Below, piece after piece: positions 55,111-64,000 of a DNA stretch of 64,000 nt. Origin of the DNA: Glycine soja. Taxonomy: Eukaryota > Streptophyta > Magnoliopsida > Fabales > Fabaceae. Within the stretch, counting starts at the first letter, position 1, and every line of letters begins with the position of its first letter. Below the pieces are notes generated by a model, which was not told where the DNA came from, searched no databases, and saw only the letters and a list, made by a program, of their open reading frames with translations. A program made the translations under genes and the position numbers. Where the stretch lies: positions 18,592,093-18,656,092 of the forward strand of contig NC_041006.1 of assembly GCF_004193775.1 (NCBI RefSeq), in the 5' to 3' direction.

Positions 55111-56106
55111 TTAAGGAAAATTTTGAAAAAAAAAAAGATAAGGAATGGTCTATGATTTGAGAAAAGGATTCGTGAGTCTTTTACATGCAGGGAAGGTGTT
55201 AGCACCCCACGTGCTCGTCATGAAGATGACAACCTTTAACTGAGTATGCTAAAAATAAAGTGACTTTTTAATTATTTATCTTCCCTTGAGAACATTAATT
55301 ATGATTGTTATATTTTTGTTTATTTAGAAAAAGAAATCTAATGAGGAAATCATACTTTTATGTTTTTTTAGTTTTGTAGGTCGACAAGGGTTTTACCCTT
55401 ACTCCTATGTATCCCTAGGTGCAATGAGGAAATCAAACTTACATAGTTATTTAGGTAGAACACAGTTTGTGTGTTGGGTTGATTATATCTTCTTTTTAAA
55501 GATTTATTTTAATTTCATGAAAAAGAGTCATTAAGGGGTTGGACCTTGAAATGACATTGAATTTTAAGAAAATAGCGGAGAGAATTGCTTAAAACATTGG
55601 ACCTTGAAGCGATCTCGAGTAATGTGTAATTTTTGTGGAGAAGAAAAGGAGAATTGAGTGATCATATGTTTGAGTATTTTTACATTTTTTAGAAAATATT
55701 TTAGTTTTGTAGTAAAGTTTGTGAGGTCAAGCAAGTCAGAGACCCAGGATGGCATTCACAAAATTTTACTCATACATTATTGAAAAGCCACCAAGCAAGT
55801 CGAAGACCCAGCATGGAGGGCACGAAATGTGAAAAAGATTTCGAGTTCACGATAAACTTTGTGAAGTCAAGCAAGTCAAAGACCCAACATGCAATTCACA
55901 AAATTTATACAAGCATTATTAAAACACCACTAAGCAAGTTAGAGACCCAGCATGGAATGCATGAAATGTAACCACATACTAAAGAATACTAACGCAGAAT
56001 TGCAAAATAAATGAATAATTGACGTAGCATTGCGTAATTAATTAAATAGATGGGATTTGCACAAATAAATTGAATAGGAATAGAAAGGGATAGAATAGAA
56101 GCAAGG
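55020..56106 (-). mobile_element. Ogre-type LTR (minus), partial
   Basis: Begins TGTTGCAACATGGG; shares AGTCGACACCAACGTTTATT and GTTAGCACCCCAC with the family LTR, and the phrase GGACCTTGAA with Ogre-type LTR sections. Right of about 55700 it departs into a tandem repeat and AT-rich sequence. Its start toward 56106 is not clear. No protein. Confidence 0.6.
55731..55968. repeat. About 138-bp tandem repeat
   Basis: Two units starting AGCAAGTCAGAGACCCA (55731) and AGCAAGTCAAAGACCCA (55869). Each contains the AGCAAGT-AGACCCAGCATGG phrase twice and ends with CGAAATGT or TGAAATGT. Confidence 0.8.
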
Positions 56107-58061
56107 TGTCGCAACCTACCCTTCCGCGGGAGGGCGACGCAGGTCTCGCGGGTTCGTGTTCCAAGAAAGGAATACGTGCGGAGTCGCCACCAACGTTTAT
56201 TTGAGGAAAACGTCGGAAAAACCGGAAAAGACGTAGCCTACAAACTTTAAGAAAGGTTCGGGAGTTGTATTTACGCACGGGGAAGGTATTAGCACCCCAC
56301 GCGTCCGTCACAAGAGACGGCAGCCTTTAATCAAATGTGCAAATATGACTTCAATTAAAATCTTTTCCTTTTTTACATTCTTATGTCTTTTTTATGCCTT
56401 TTTATGTTTTTATCTTTTTGTGGTTGGCAAGGGTGTTTCCCTTTGCTCCTACGTATTCCTCAATTGTGATGAGAAAATCAGACCTACGTAGTTCTTTTGT
56501 GAACAAAAGCGTTTTGGTTAAGTTATTTTTTAGTTTTTATTGAATGAAAGGTCATTTAAGGCGTTGGACCATTAGACAATCTTTCGATTATTTTGAAAAG
56601 TGAGAAAACATTAAGGCATTGGACCATTAATGATTTCTTTATTTTTGAAAGAGGTAACAAAGTTACATATTGATTTTAGGCTTTTTAGAAATCTACACTT
56701 AACCAATAAAAGCGGAAAAGACCATTTCAAGGCGTTGGACCTTTGAAAATGGCTTTTTTAGGCGATGACTAAAGTTTGGTTTATGAATTGATTTTAGCCT
56801 TAGTTTCACTTTGGTTATTAGTCGATTCGATTTAAGAAAGAGAAATCCCAAAGAAAAATGTCCGATTGATTTTTTTGATTTATTTTAGTAAAAGATATTT
56901 TTGATTATTATATTATTATTTTACCTCTTTTTGGTTTCCAACGTGGTTATGGCATGACCGAACGGTCGGATTTCATTTTAATAGAAATTAACGGATGTTA
57001 CAATTCAAATGATCGGTGGAAATTTATATTATTTTTTTATTAGGCGAGAAAATAACTTAAGTAAATGACTAAAGCACGTTAAAAACGGAAGAAAAGAAAA
57101 CTGAAAGTAAACGAAATTAAAGTGAAAGTATACAAAACAAGAAATGAATTGAAAGTCTCGGATTCGAAAACTTACCCGTGTAAGAACGAAGAATGAACGA
57201 AGAACGGATGAAGAACGGTGAAGAACGACGAAGAACGATGAAGAATTTTCACAGAATCGCTTACGGAGGCGTTACGGAAGCACTTCGACTCGATTTTTCT
57301 TCACGAAAACGTGTTTTTTGCGCCAAATAGCCGAAATGCATAGCCAAGGGGTCTTGAAACTTTTGAAACAGCTCCCCCCTCCCCTATTTATAGGAAAAAA
57401 GGGAGGTGCTTGCCGCCTAGAAACTTAATGAAGAAGTTTTCTAAGCGCACCTAAATTACTAAGTTCACCCCCATTTTCGTATTTTTCGGAAAAGTTACGG
57501 AAGCCTTACGGAAGTGTTTCGGATTTGATTTTCATCTTTTTTCTCTTCTCTTTCACCAATGTTAAGTGGAATATGCTTACCCAAGATTTTCGGAAATTTT
57601 ACGGAAGCATTACGGAAGCCACGGAAGTCCCGGAAACCATTTTTCAAAAAACGTGGAGGAGCTTGCCGCCCAGTTGCTTCCTCCTTAAGCAACCCAACTT
57701 CCAAAATGTTCCAGAAGGGCCAAGACTCGAATTGCTATTTACACCCCTATCTTGATAAGTTCACCCCCCTTCTTTGCTGATTCTTTTTCCGTAACGTTAT
57801 AGAACCTTACGGATTATGTAATCATACTTTTTTTCTTTCCGTAATGTCACAAAACTTTACGGATTACACAACCAACCCTTTTTTTTTACTTTCTGAATGT
57901 TACAGAACCTCACGAATTGTGCAACGATGCTTTCTTTTGATTTCCGGCATGTCACGGAACTTCATGAATTGCCTAACGATGGGTGCCAAGTACCTCGAAG
58001 TGATCAAACGAAAGTTGCATGCCACCAAACAATGGTCCCCGGATGAAATTAGGGTATGACA
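56107..58061 (-). mobile_element. Ogre-type element F 3' LTR (minus strand)
   Basis: Plus-strand edges TGTCGCAACCTACC and AGGGTATGACA. Matches 411-2195 inverted across the whole length and carries the same GACCGAACGGTC segment (56958). Many TTACGGAA-type units between 57480 and 57910. Frames at 56042-56311 and 57495-58059 are LTR reading, not genes. Confidence 0.85.
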
Positions 58062-58074
58062 GTTGCCCCTCTTT
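58062..58074 (-). other. Polypurine tract of element F
   Basis: Minus strand GTAAAGAGGGGCAAC stands directly before the LTR start, mirroring 399-410. Confidence 0.75.
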
Positions 58075-58325
58075 ACTTGTCTTTTATTGGAGATAAAAAG
58101 GAAGTAAAGATAAGACACTAATTTCGTTCCTCTCGGTTGACGAAAGTCGCGGGTGACCATAAGATATCTCCGCATGCAACTGACTCTCTGTCCCTGGATG
58201 ACAAAGGCGCAGAATTCGTCTATGCGCGTTTACCACCCAACTTGCTGCTCTTGAATGATAAAGGTAAAAATGCGGGACCAACTGGTTCCCGCATGTCATC
58301 AGTCCCGCCGCCTCTGGATGACAAA

Positions 58326-58659
58326 AGGTGCAGAAGATGACGTTAGTCTCTGCGTGCTATCATGCTTTGAGTCGTAGAGATAGCAAAAAAAGGTTTAAAC
58401 GGATAACCACTCGGGTATCTCCGCATGTCACGTGACTCCAGTGTCAGTATGACAGAAATTGTCTGCGCGGAAGATGGCGTAAATCTCTGCGTGTCAACGG
58501 GCTTGTTGGCCGCAATTGACAAAGGGTGCAGAAGACGACGTTAGTCTTTGCGTGCTATCATGCTTTGAGTCTTAGAGATAGAAAAAGAAAGTTTAAACGG
58601 ATAACCACTCGGGTATCTCCGCATGTCACGTGACTCCAGTGTCAGTATGACAGAAATTG
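58326..58659. repeat. About 200-bp direct repeat, two copies
   Basis: Units start GGTGCAGAAGATGACGTTAG (58327) and GGTGCAGAAGACGACGTTAG (58527) and end CAGTATGACAGAAATTGT; the spacer has related units such as AATCTCTGCGTG. Confidence 0.88.
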
Positions 58660-60099
58660 TGGGGCGGCCGAAAAAAGTGAGGCTCCTGCTCCTACGTATC
58701 CTCAATGAGGAACTCAGACCTACATAGTTCTGGATAACTCGTGAGACTAAAAATAGTCTTGGTGTTTTCTTCACTAAAATGCGAACATGCTTTAGTAAAG
58801 AGAGAAAACTTCCAACTAATCAGAGCAACATATGCTTTCCGGATGAAAAACAATGTGTCTATCGGGGAAGGGAAGTATACTGATGAAATCTTCTCATAAC
58901 CATAAATGAGATTTTGGATGTTAGCATTTCGCTTCTAAATGAGCATTTAGAGGAAACATTGGGTTCAACAAAAATAGAAGAAAATCACTCAAAGTGTATC
59001 AACCTCACACGGGTAAGTGTTTCATCCTAATTTCGAACCATAGATATGCCATGACTTGATTTTGCAAATTATTTCCTATCAAATCAAAGATTACATGCAT
59101 GATCATGGATCAATATGACTTTTTCTTGGGAATGGTGTTTATTTGGTAGGAACTTTGGCTTTGAGTGTTTTTGACTTTTTCCTTTTCTGTTTTTGTTTAG
59201 TGTGAGGTGAACAAGTCACCGACGCACAGGATTTAGGTTGGCAATCAAAGGGAGAGGACCACTTTAGGTCGTGGTTTCCTTTCTTTTACTTGGCGACAAT
59301 TCTGTATTGTTCAGATATTGTCTGATCCAAAGACTTTTCTGCATATTTCTTCTGTTTTTATTCCGATCCTTGATCGGGAATTTTCTTTCTTTTTTTTTTC
59401 TTTCTCTCTCTCTTTGATTGGGAATTTTCTCTTTTTGCTTCCCCTTTTTTGTTTTCTTCTAAGGGAAAGGATTGACATTCTCACCCTGGGTCAAGATTTA
59501 TAGTAAATTAGGATTTTGGCTCAAGGCTTGTAGCACGGCTGGACTTGATATATGTCAGGGTTTGGTTTGGTCCCAGGATAAAAGGGGATGTCCCACATTA
59601 TTTCCATGACAAAAATGCAATAATGATGATTTGGAAATTTTATGCAAAACTAATCATGCACCTATGTGGACACTCAAGTGTCGAAAATTTTTTGGTCATG
59701 TGATGCTAGGGCTCATAATTCATTTTCCCTATTTTAGTCAACCCAGTGTTTCCAAAATATGTTCTTTTATCAATTTGTGCATTCATCCGAGTCTATCTTG
59801 GGTGTTCAGAAAAACTTTCACAGCATTTACCCTTCAGATGTGTACACACATTTTTTTCAAAAACTAGCTATGATCAGTGAATTTTTTCCTTCAAATAAAA
59901 GTTGGAAATTATCTCTCTTCACGAGCATGTTATTTTTTAGCTAGACAACTCTTTATTCTTATTATTTTCTTTTTTCCTTCCTTCTTTTTCTTTCCTTACT
60001 TTCTCTCTTTTCCTTTTCCTCTTTTTTTCTATTTTAAGTTATTTATCATTTGTTCATTTCCTCTCTCTTCTTTTTTTTTCTTTTTTTTCTTTTTCCATG

Positions 60100-60350
60100 A
60101 GGTATTTTGCTACCTAAACATATGTATATTTTTGTGAGGTATTTTGCTATATAGATGCGTGTCCAAGGTATCTTGCTACCTAAACATACATATATATGTT
60201 TTGTGAGATATTTTTGATATATACATGCATATCCAAGGTATCTTGCTACCTAAACATACATATATATTTTGTGAGACATCTTTATGCTACATACATGCAT
60301 ATTTAAGGTATCTTGCTACCTAAACACACATACATATATTTTGTGAGGTA
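60100..60350. repeat. About 70-bp tandem repeat, four units
   Basis: Built on AAGGTATCTTGCTACCTAAA with CATACATATATAT and TTTTGTGAG; the first unit is diverged (GAGGTATTTTGCTACC). Confidence 0.88.
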
Positions 60351-60614
60351 TGACTACCTTCCTTGCTTGCGCTTGTTTTATTTAAATTCCTAGGATCATG
60401 AGCAACTAGGTGTGTCCTACTATGACTCGCGAACCAAAAGGTGATCAAATAACAAACAGAAATTTAAAAGTTACTAGGTTGCCTCCTAGTAGCGCTTCTT
60501 TAACGTCTTGAGCTTGACGCATGATGACTTGTCGGTCACGGACCTAGTACTTTGCTTACCTTTGGCTTTGGACTATGGTCACCTATTGGTCGGCCATGTG
60601 TCATAGGCAATGCT

Positions 60615-61440
60615 CTAACCTTTTTGTGGATGAGCTGAGATGAACTCTAGAGGTGGTGGCGGTGCATTTGTTGCCCGCTGCCAGCCATCCCCAGGCTGTT
60701 GTGGTGTCTCGCCCTCTGCCTGTCTGGGGGTGCAATACTTCTTGATGAAAGCTCGGTTAGTAGGAGGCCTGATGACCTTGCTGGGGGTGACGGGCACTCT
60801 GTAGAAGTGACAGAGGCTCGTAATCAGAGATGGAAACCCCAGAACCCTGTTGGACTTCTCCGGGTTCACTGGGTGTCTTGTGGGCACGATCTCTGCAAAC
60901 AATAGATGACATCAGAAATCAATTGAGCGATGTGCATACTTACCTATGTCATGATGGCGTGACCTTGCTGGGGGGTATGGGAACCCTGTAGGACTGACAG
61001 AGGCCCGTAACCAGAGCTGGCAACTCCAGGGTCCTGTTGGACTTCTCTGAGTCCACTGGGTGTCTTGTGGGTGCGACCCCTGCAAATAGTAGATGGCATT
61101 TGAAATCGGTTGGAAATAATGCATACCTACCTATGTCGGGACGGCACAGACCAACTGATACTTCTGTAGGGGGAGATCGGCATTACAGTCGCTAGGCAGA
61201 ATGTTGCTAAGTAGCAATGTCATACATATCCGTGTAAGAGTGGTCATGTTGGTGCACACAATCCACACTCGTCTTTCTACAATGGCACGGGTGAAATCTT
61301 GCCCCGGTATGCATAGTAGCTGTGTGATAGCCTCCCTCTCTGGTTGTATTCTCACAGTTGGCGCCCTCCAATATTAGGGGGTGGCCCAGGAACTGATAAA
61401 AGGAAACTATTGGCCCTTTAACCGGGAGTGCAAGTCTCGA
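60615..61440 (-). pseudogene. Env-like (putative plant transposon domain) remnant in element F
   Basis: Reads FYQFLGHPLILE near 61395, REAITQLLCIPGQDFTRAIV (61340), CTNMTTLTRICMTLLLSNIL and PSDCNADLPLQKYQLVCA, then in new frames RHPVDSEKSNR with a second similar copy VPTRHPVNPEKSNRVLGFPS, IRPPTNRAFIKKYCTPRQAE. The order matches the Athila-3 protein at 44215-45545. Multiple frameshifts and a 187-bp internal duplication destroy it. The N-terminal 100 or so residues are absent. Confidence 0.7.
60774..61147. repeat. About 187-bp tandem duplication inside the env-like remnant
   Basis: GACCTTGCTGGGGG occurs at 60774 and 60961, and each is followed by TGACAGAGGC, TTGGACTTCTC and ACTGGGTGTCTTGTGGG in the same spacing. 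Confidence 0.85.
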
Positions 61441-61492
61441 TTAAGCATTTAAGGGCAGAGGACCTTAAATTTTCTTAAAGTGCAGATGTGGA

Positions 61493-61645
61493 GCCCTCTG
61501 AAAGCGAGAACGTGTAGCCCTCTGAAGGCGAGGATGTGTAGTACTCTGAAAGCGAAGGCGTGTAGCCCTCTGAAGGCGAGGGCGTGCAGTCCTCTAAAGG
61601 TGAGGACGTGTAGTCCTCTTAAGGTGAGGGCATGCAGTCCTCTGA
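61493..61645. repeat. 24-bp minisatellite
   Basis: About six units of the form CCCTCTGAAGGCGAGGATGT plus a GTAG end. Since 24 is a multiple of 3, both strands stay open (an 8-residue SPLKARTC-type repeat on plus), but no start, domain or other coding sign exists. Confidence 0.9.
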
Positions 61646-62141
61646 AGATGAGGGTACTAGTACCCAAGGGTCCACCCTTATGAGAATGCAAGAGATTGAC
61701 TCATTGAGAGGGCCGTTCATCCCAAATTCAAAAGATTTGGACATTAGATGTAGGAAATCTATGCAGTTAACATGATTTTTAGGGATGCAGATGCATGCAA
61801 CCTTTATCGTGAAATTTGGTAAATGCGGACTTGATATGAAACAATGCAATTCAATGGAAAGTTGTACAATGACATTCTTTCCCTATTTTGTGATTTTGAT
61901 TTCGATTTAATTTAATTTTTTTGGAAAACATAGATTGACTGTCCTTTTGAAAGAGGTGATAATTCATGCAACCTTATCCTATCTTTTGCAAATCTCTTCG
62001 GGAACTCCCTCAGAGTGTATGTTCTATTTGATTTAGTCACCTGACCATTTTGGAGTGACGGCAATGGAGTCGTTTGACGTTTAATCAATCCATTGAAATT
62101 TCAGGGTTTGTCCCCCCTTTTTTTTGTTTAAAAACATCGAC

Positions 62142-62480
62142 GGGTGAGAACTTTTGATCTGCCCCTATGTTCACTTGAGGCTCATGCACGATGCCCCTCA
62201 TTGCCCCAGTGTAAGGCTTTGAGGTACCAATTGTTATCTTTCGTCATGACCTTGTAGCTGGGAACCTATTGGGTGAGAACTTCTAATCTGCCCCTAGGTT
62301 TACTTGAGGCTCATGCACGGTGCCCCTCATTGCCCCAGTGTAAGGCTTTGAAGTACCAATCGTTGTCTTTCGTCATGACCTTGTAGCAGGGAACCTATTG
62401 GGTAAGAACTTCTAATCTACCCCTAGGTTCACTTGAGGTTCATGCATGATGCCCCTCATTGCCCCAGTGTAGGGCTCTGA
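62142..62480. repeat. 129-bp tandem repeat
   Basis: Units start GGGTGAGAACTTTTGATCTG (62142), GGGTGAGAACTTCTAATCTG (62271) and GGGTAAGAACTTCTAATCTA (62400). Each has ATGCCCCTCATTGCCCCAGT-type text. The third unit is partial. Confidence 0.92.
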
Positions 62481-62879
62481 GGTATCCATCTAGTAGCAAG
62501 GAAGAATGAAAGAAGCAGTTGATTCTTGCAAAAAGAATTTTCCAAGGACGAGAAATAGTTGAAGGATTTTTTTTAGTTGACGGGTTAAGTCAAATGACTC
62601 CTATTCTTGATAACTAACTTCTCTCTAAAAAAGACAAACTTTTCGGAATGAGGTCACATGAACGTCTATATTTTTATTTGACAACACAATCAATCAAATT
62701 CTTTTTTTATTTTTATTTTGAAACTTATTTTTGCTTTACTTGTCGTTTTACGGCACCCTCACTAACGTGCACGACGAGTAATCTCTTATTAAACGGTCTT
62801 GGAAGTCAACACTCAGGAGTGCAGGTCGCTTCAAAATTACCCCGTGTGTGGCATCTCTTGTCAATGTTAGGATTCACAA

Positions 62880-64000
62880 GCGATTCTCCTCAAATTTCAG
62901 CCAGCCCGCATCAAATGGACCTTTGCACCTTACGCTTTGAGGTCATACAATGCTCAATGGAATGCCCCGAGGCTTCTCCATGACAAGCACACGTTGCGTT
63001 CGAGTCGTATCCTCGGAAAAATGAAGGTTGAGGAAACCTATCAGGGGTTATGGCTACCATTGCATTATCGAGTGGATATGGGAGCAAGTCAGCATAGGAC
63101 ACCGAAATTGGGGTGAATTCTATAGGTTTTTTTTCGCTGCGAAACTCATTTCTTGGTTGGTGTTTTGGTTTGTGCTAAAGGTGGTGTTTAGCATTGGTCG
63201 TGTGGTAGGTGGGTTTTGTGGTTTGATTTAGGGATGGCTTTTATGGATAGCTGGGTGGTGGGTAAGGAGATGGGTTGTTTATTGGCTGAGTAATGACATT
63301 GTTGGATTGGTGGAAAACTTGGCCATGTAGGAACGACAGTCACAACATGGGTTTCTCCCTCCTTCTCATCCTCTTCATTTGCCCCAGTTTTCTCATCGTC
63401 CAAGCAGGATGACTAAATTTGCCTCTTTTTAGACCCACTTCAATCCTTTCATCGACGAAGACCAAATCTGCAAAGCTTGAAGGCGCGTACCCTACCATTT
63501 TCCATAATAGAACACTAGTAATATGTTTACTACCATTGTTATTATTTCTTTCTTCATCATTGAGGGAAACACTTAGGCTGCCAAATCCCTCCGCCTTTGG
63601 GCGTATTCTTTGAAAGATCCGTGCCCCCTTTTTGCACATGTTTTGTAGTTGCATCCTATCCGAAGCCATTATACTAACACTGCCTAACGAAGGCAACCAT
63701 TAGGTCCTTCCAAGAATGGACTCGGGAAGGATCCAAGTTAGTGTACCAGGTAACAGCTACCCCTGTAAGACTTTCTTGGAAGGAATGTATTAGCAATTCC
63801 TCATCTTTTACGTATGCCCCCATATTCCGACAATACATCTTTAGATGGTTCTTGGGGTAAGTAGTCCCCTTGTACTTGTCAAAGTCCTGCACCTTGAACT
63901 TGGGAGGGGTGATGATATTGGGTACTAGGAACAACTCTTCTAGTTTAGCAAAGGCATAATTTTCACCTCCTTCAATGGCCCTGAGCCTTTCCTCTAGATG
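62880..64000 (-). pseudogene. Ogre-type element F gag (runs off the window)
   Basis: From the right edge: LEERLRAIEGGENYAF, LVPNIITPPKFKVQDFDKYK, NHLKMYCRNMGAYVKDEELL, SFQESLTGVAVTWYTNLDPS, RVHSWKDLMVAFVRQC (63674-63990); then after a frameshift MASDRMQLQNMCKKG, MVGYAPSSFADLVFVDERIE (63340-63696); then Pro/Gln/Tyr-rich SFPPIQQCHYSANKQPISLP; and finally SYADLLPYPLDNAMVAITPD with CACHGEASGHSIEHC (62911-63102), a C-x2... zinc-type motif (C-x-C-H-G-x5-H-x4-C). At least three frameshifts. Its start lies beyond 64000. Confidence 0.82.

Larger units (their letters stand above)
58075..60614 (-). mobile_element. Element F 3' untranslated region with repeats
   Basis: Noncoding. Contains a repeat of about 200 bp (58326-58460 and 58526-58659), a pyrimidine-rich zone (59380-60090) and a 70-bp repeat (60100-60350). 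Near 60477-60505 the minus strand has AAGAAGCGCTACTAGGAGGC, the same landmark as in Athila-3 after the deleted pol. No frame has motifs. Confidence 0.6.
61441..62879 (-). mobile_element. Element F noncoding region between gag and env-like remnant
   Basis: In a complete Ogre-type element pol would lie between gag and the 3' part; only about 1.4 kb of noncoding, repeat-bearing sequence is found here. Includes the repeats at 61493-61645 and 62142-62480 and a region (62530-62830) that aligns with the joined flanks of Athila-3. Frames at 61449-61849 are repeat reading. Confidence 0.6.

Noticed and set aside
59380..60090. Functional pyrimidine-rich promoter or intron
   Set aside because: Long T/C runs are common in element untranslated regions; no splice or coding context supports a gene.
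61480..61683. Possible small repetitive protein (SPLKARTC repeats)
   Set aside because: The frame is open only because the 24-bp minisatellite unit is a multiple of three; the opposite strand is equally open.

Overview
The window looks like gene-free, repeat-packed heterochromatin from a legume, most probably soybean (Glycine) or a close relative. I base this on recognised element families: a SIRE-type Ty1/copia element with LTRs full of TAATCGATTA palindromes, Athila/Calypso-type Ty3 elements with a tRNA-Asp primer site, and very long Ogre-type LTRs. I found no convincing host gene, tRNA, rRNA or CRISPR array. Every coding block I recognise is a retrotransposon protein, and nearly all are broken by stops or frameshifts, or are partial. 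Assignments come from reading translations and motifs, without database searches.

Layout, left to right. 1-2195 is the 3' end and 3' LTR of a plus-strand Ogre-type element. 2196-3740 is the 5' part of a minus-strand Ogre-type element C (ORF1 fragment, primer site, start of its LTR); that LTR resumes at 17224-17411. Between lie an old Athila-type LTR (3741-4826 and 17132-17223), Athila-1 inserted into it (4827-17131, target duplication AAATC), and SIRE-A inside Athila-1 (7986 to about 16158; env-like, RT/RNase H, integrase and gag remnants on the minus strand). 17412-18542 and 50976-53861 are two halves of Ogre-type element D, split by Athila-3 (18543-50975, TTTAT on both sides).

Athila-3 is itself a nest. 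Its 3' LTR (18543-19010, 26239-26523) holds CHR-1 (plus strand, 19011-26238), whose 3' LTR holds a solo LTR (24992-25934, ATGTG). It also holds CHR-2 (minus strand, 26524-43443), which is split by the most complete element in the window, Athila-2 (29179-40368, AGGTT). The rest of Athila-3 is an env-like pseudogene, a gag with pol deleted, a SIRE solo LTR (48517-50156, CAACA), a decayed primer site and a short 5' LTR. Element D's gag is split by a third SIRE-type LTR (52172-53218). From 53862 come two Ogre-type LTRs joined tail to tail, then a minus-strand Ogre-type 3' LTR (56107-58061) and its internal region (58062-64000) with tandem repeats, an env-like remnant and a gag running off the end.

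The genes do not form a host pathway. They are remnants of the retrotransposition cycle: gag particle protein, protease, reverse transcriptase/RNase H and integrase, plus an env-like ORF of unknown role. The points of most interest are the non-autonomous CHR pair sharing a crippled RT, the tandem LTRs of Athila-2, the env-like domain in several lineages, gag-only Ogre-type elements, and several deletion or inversion junctions.
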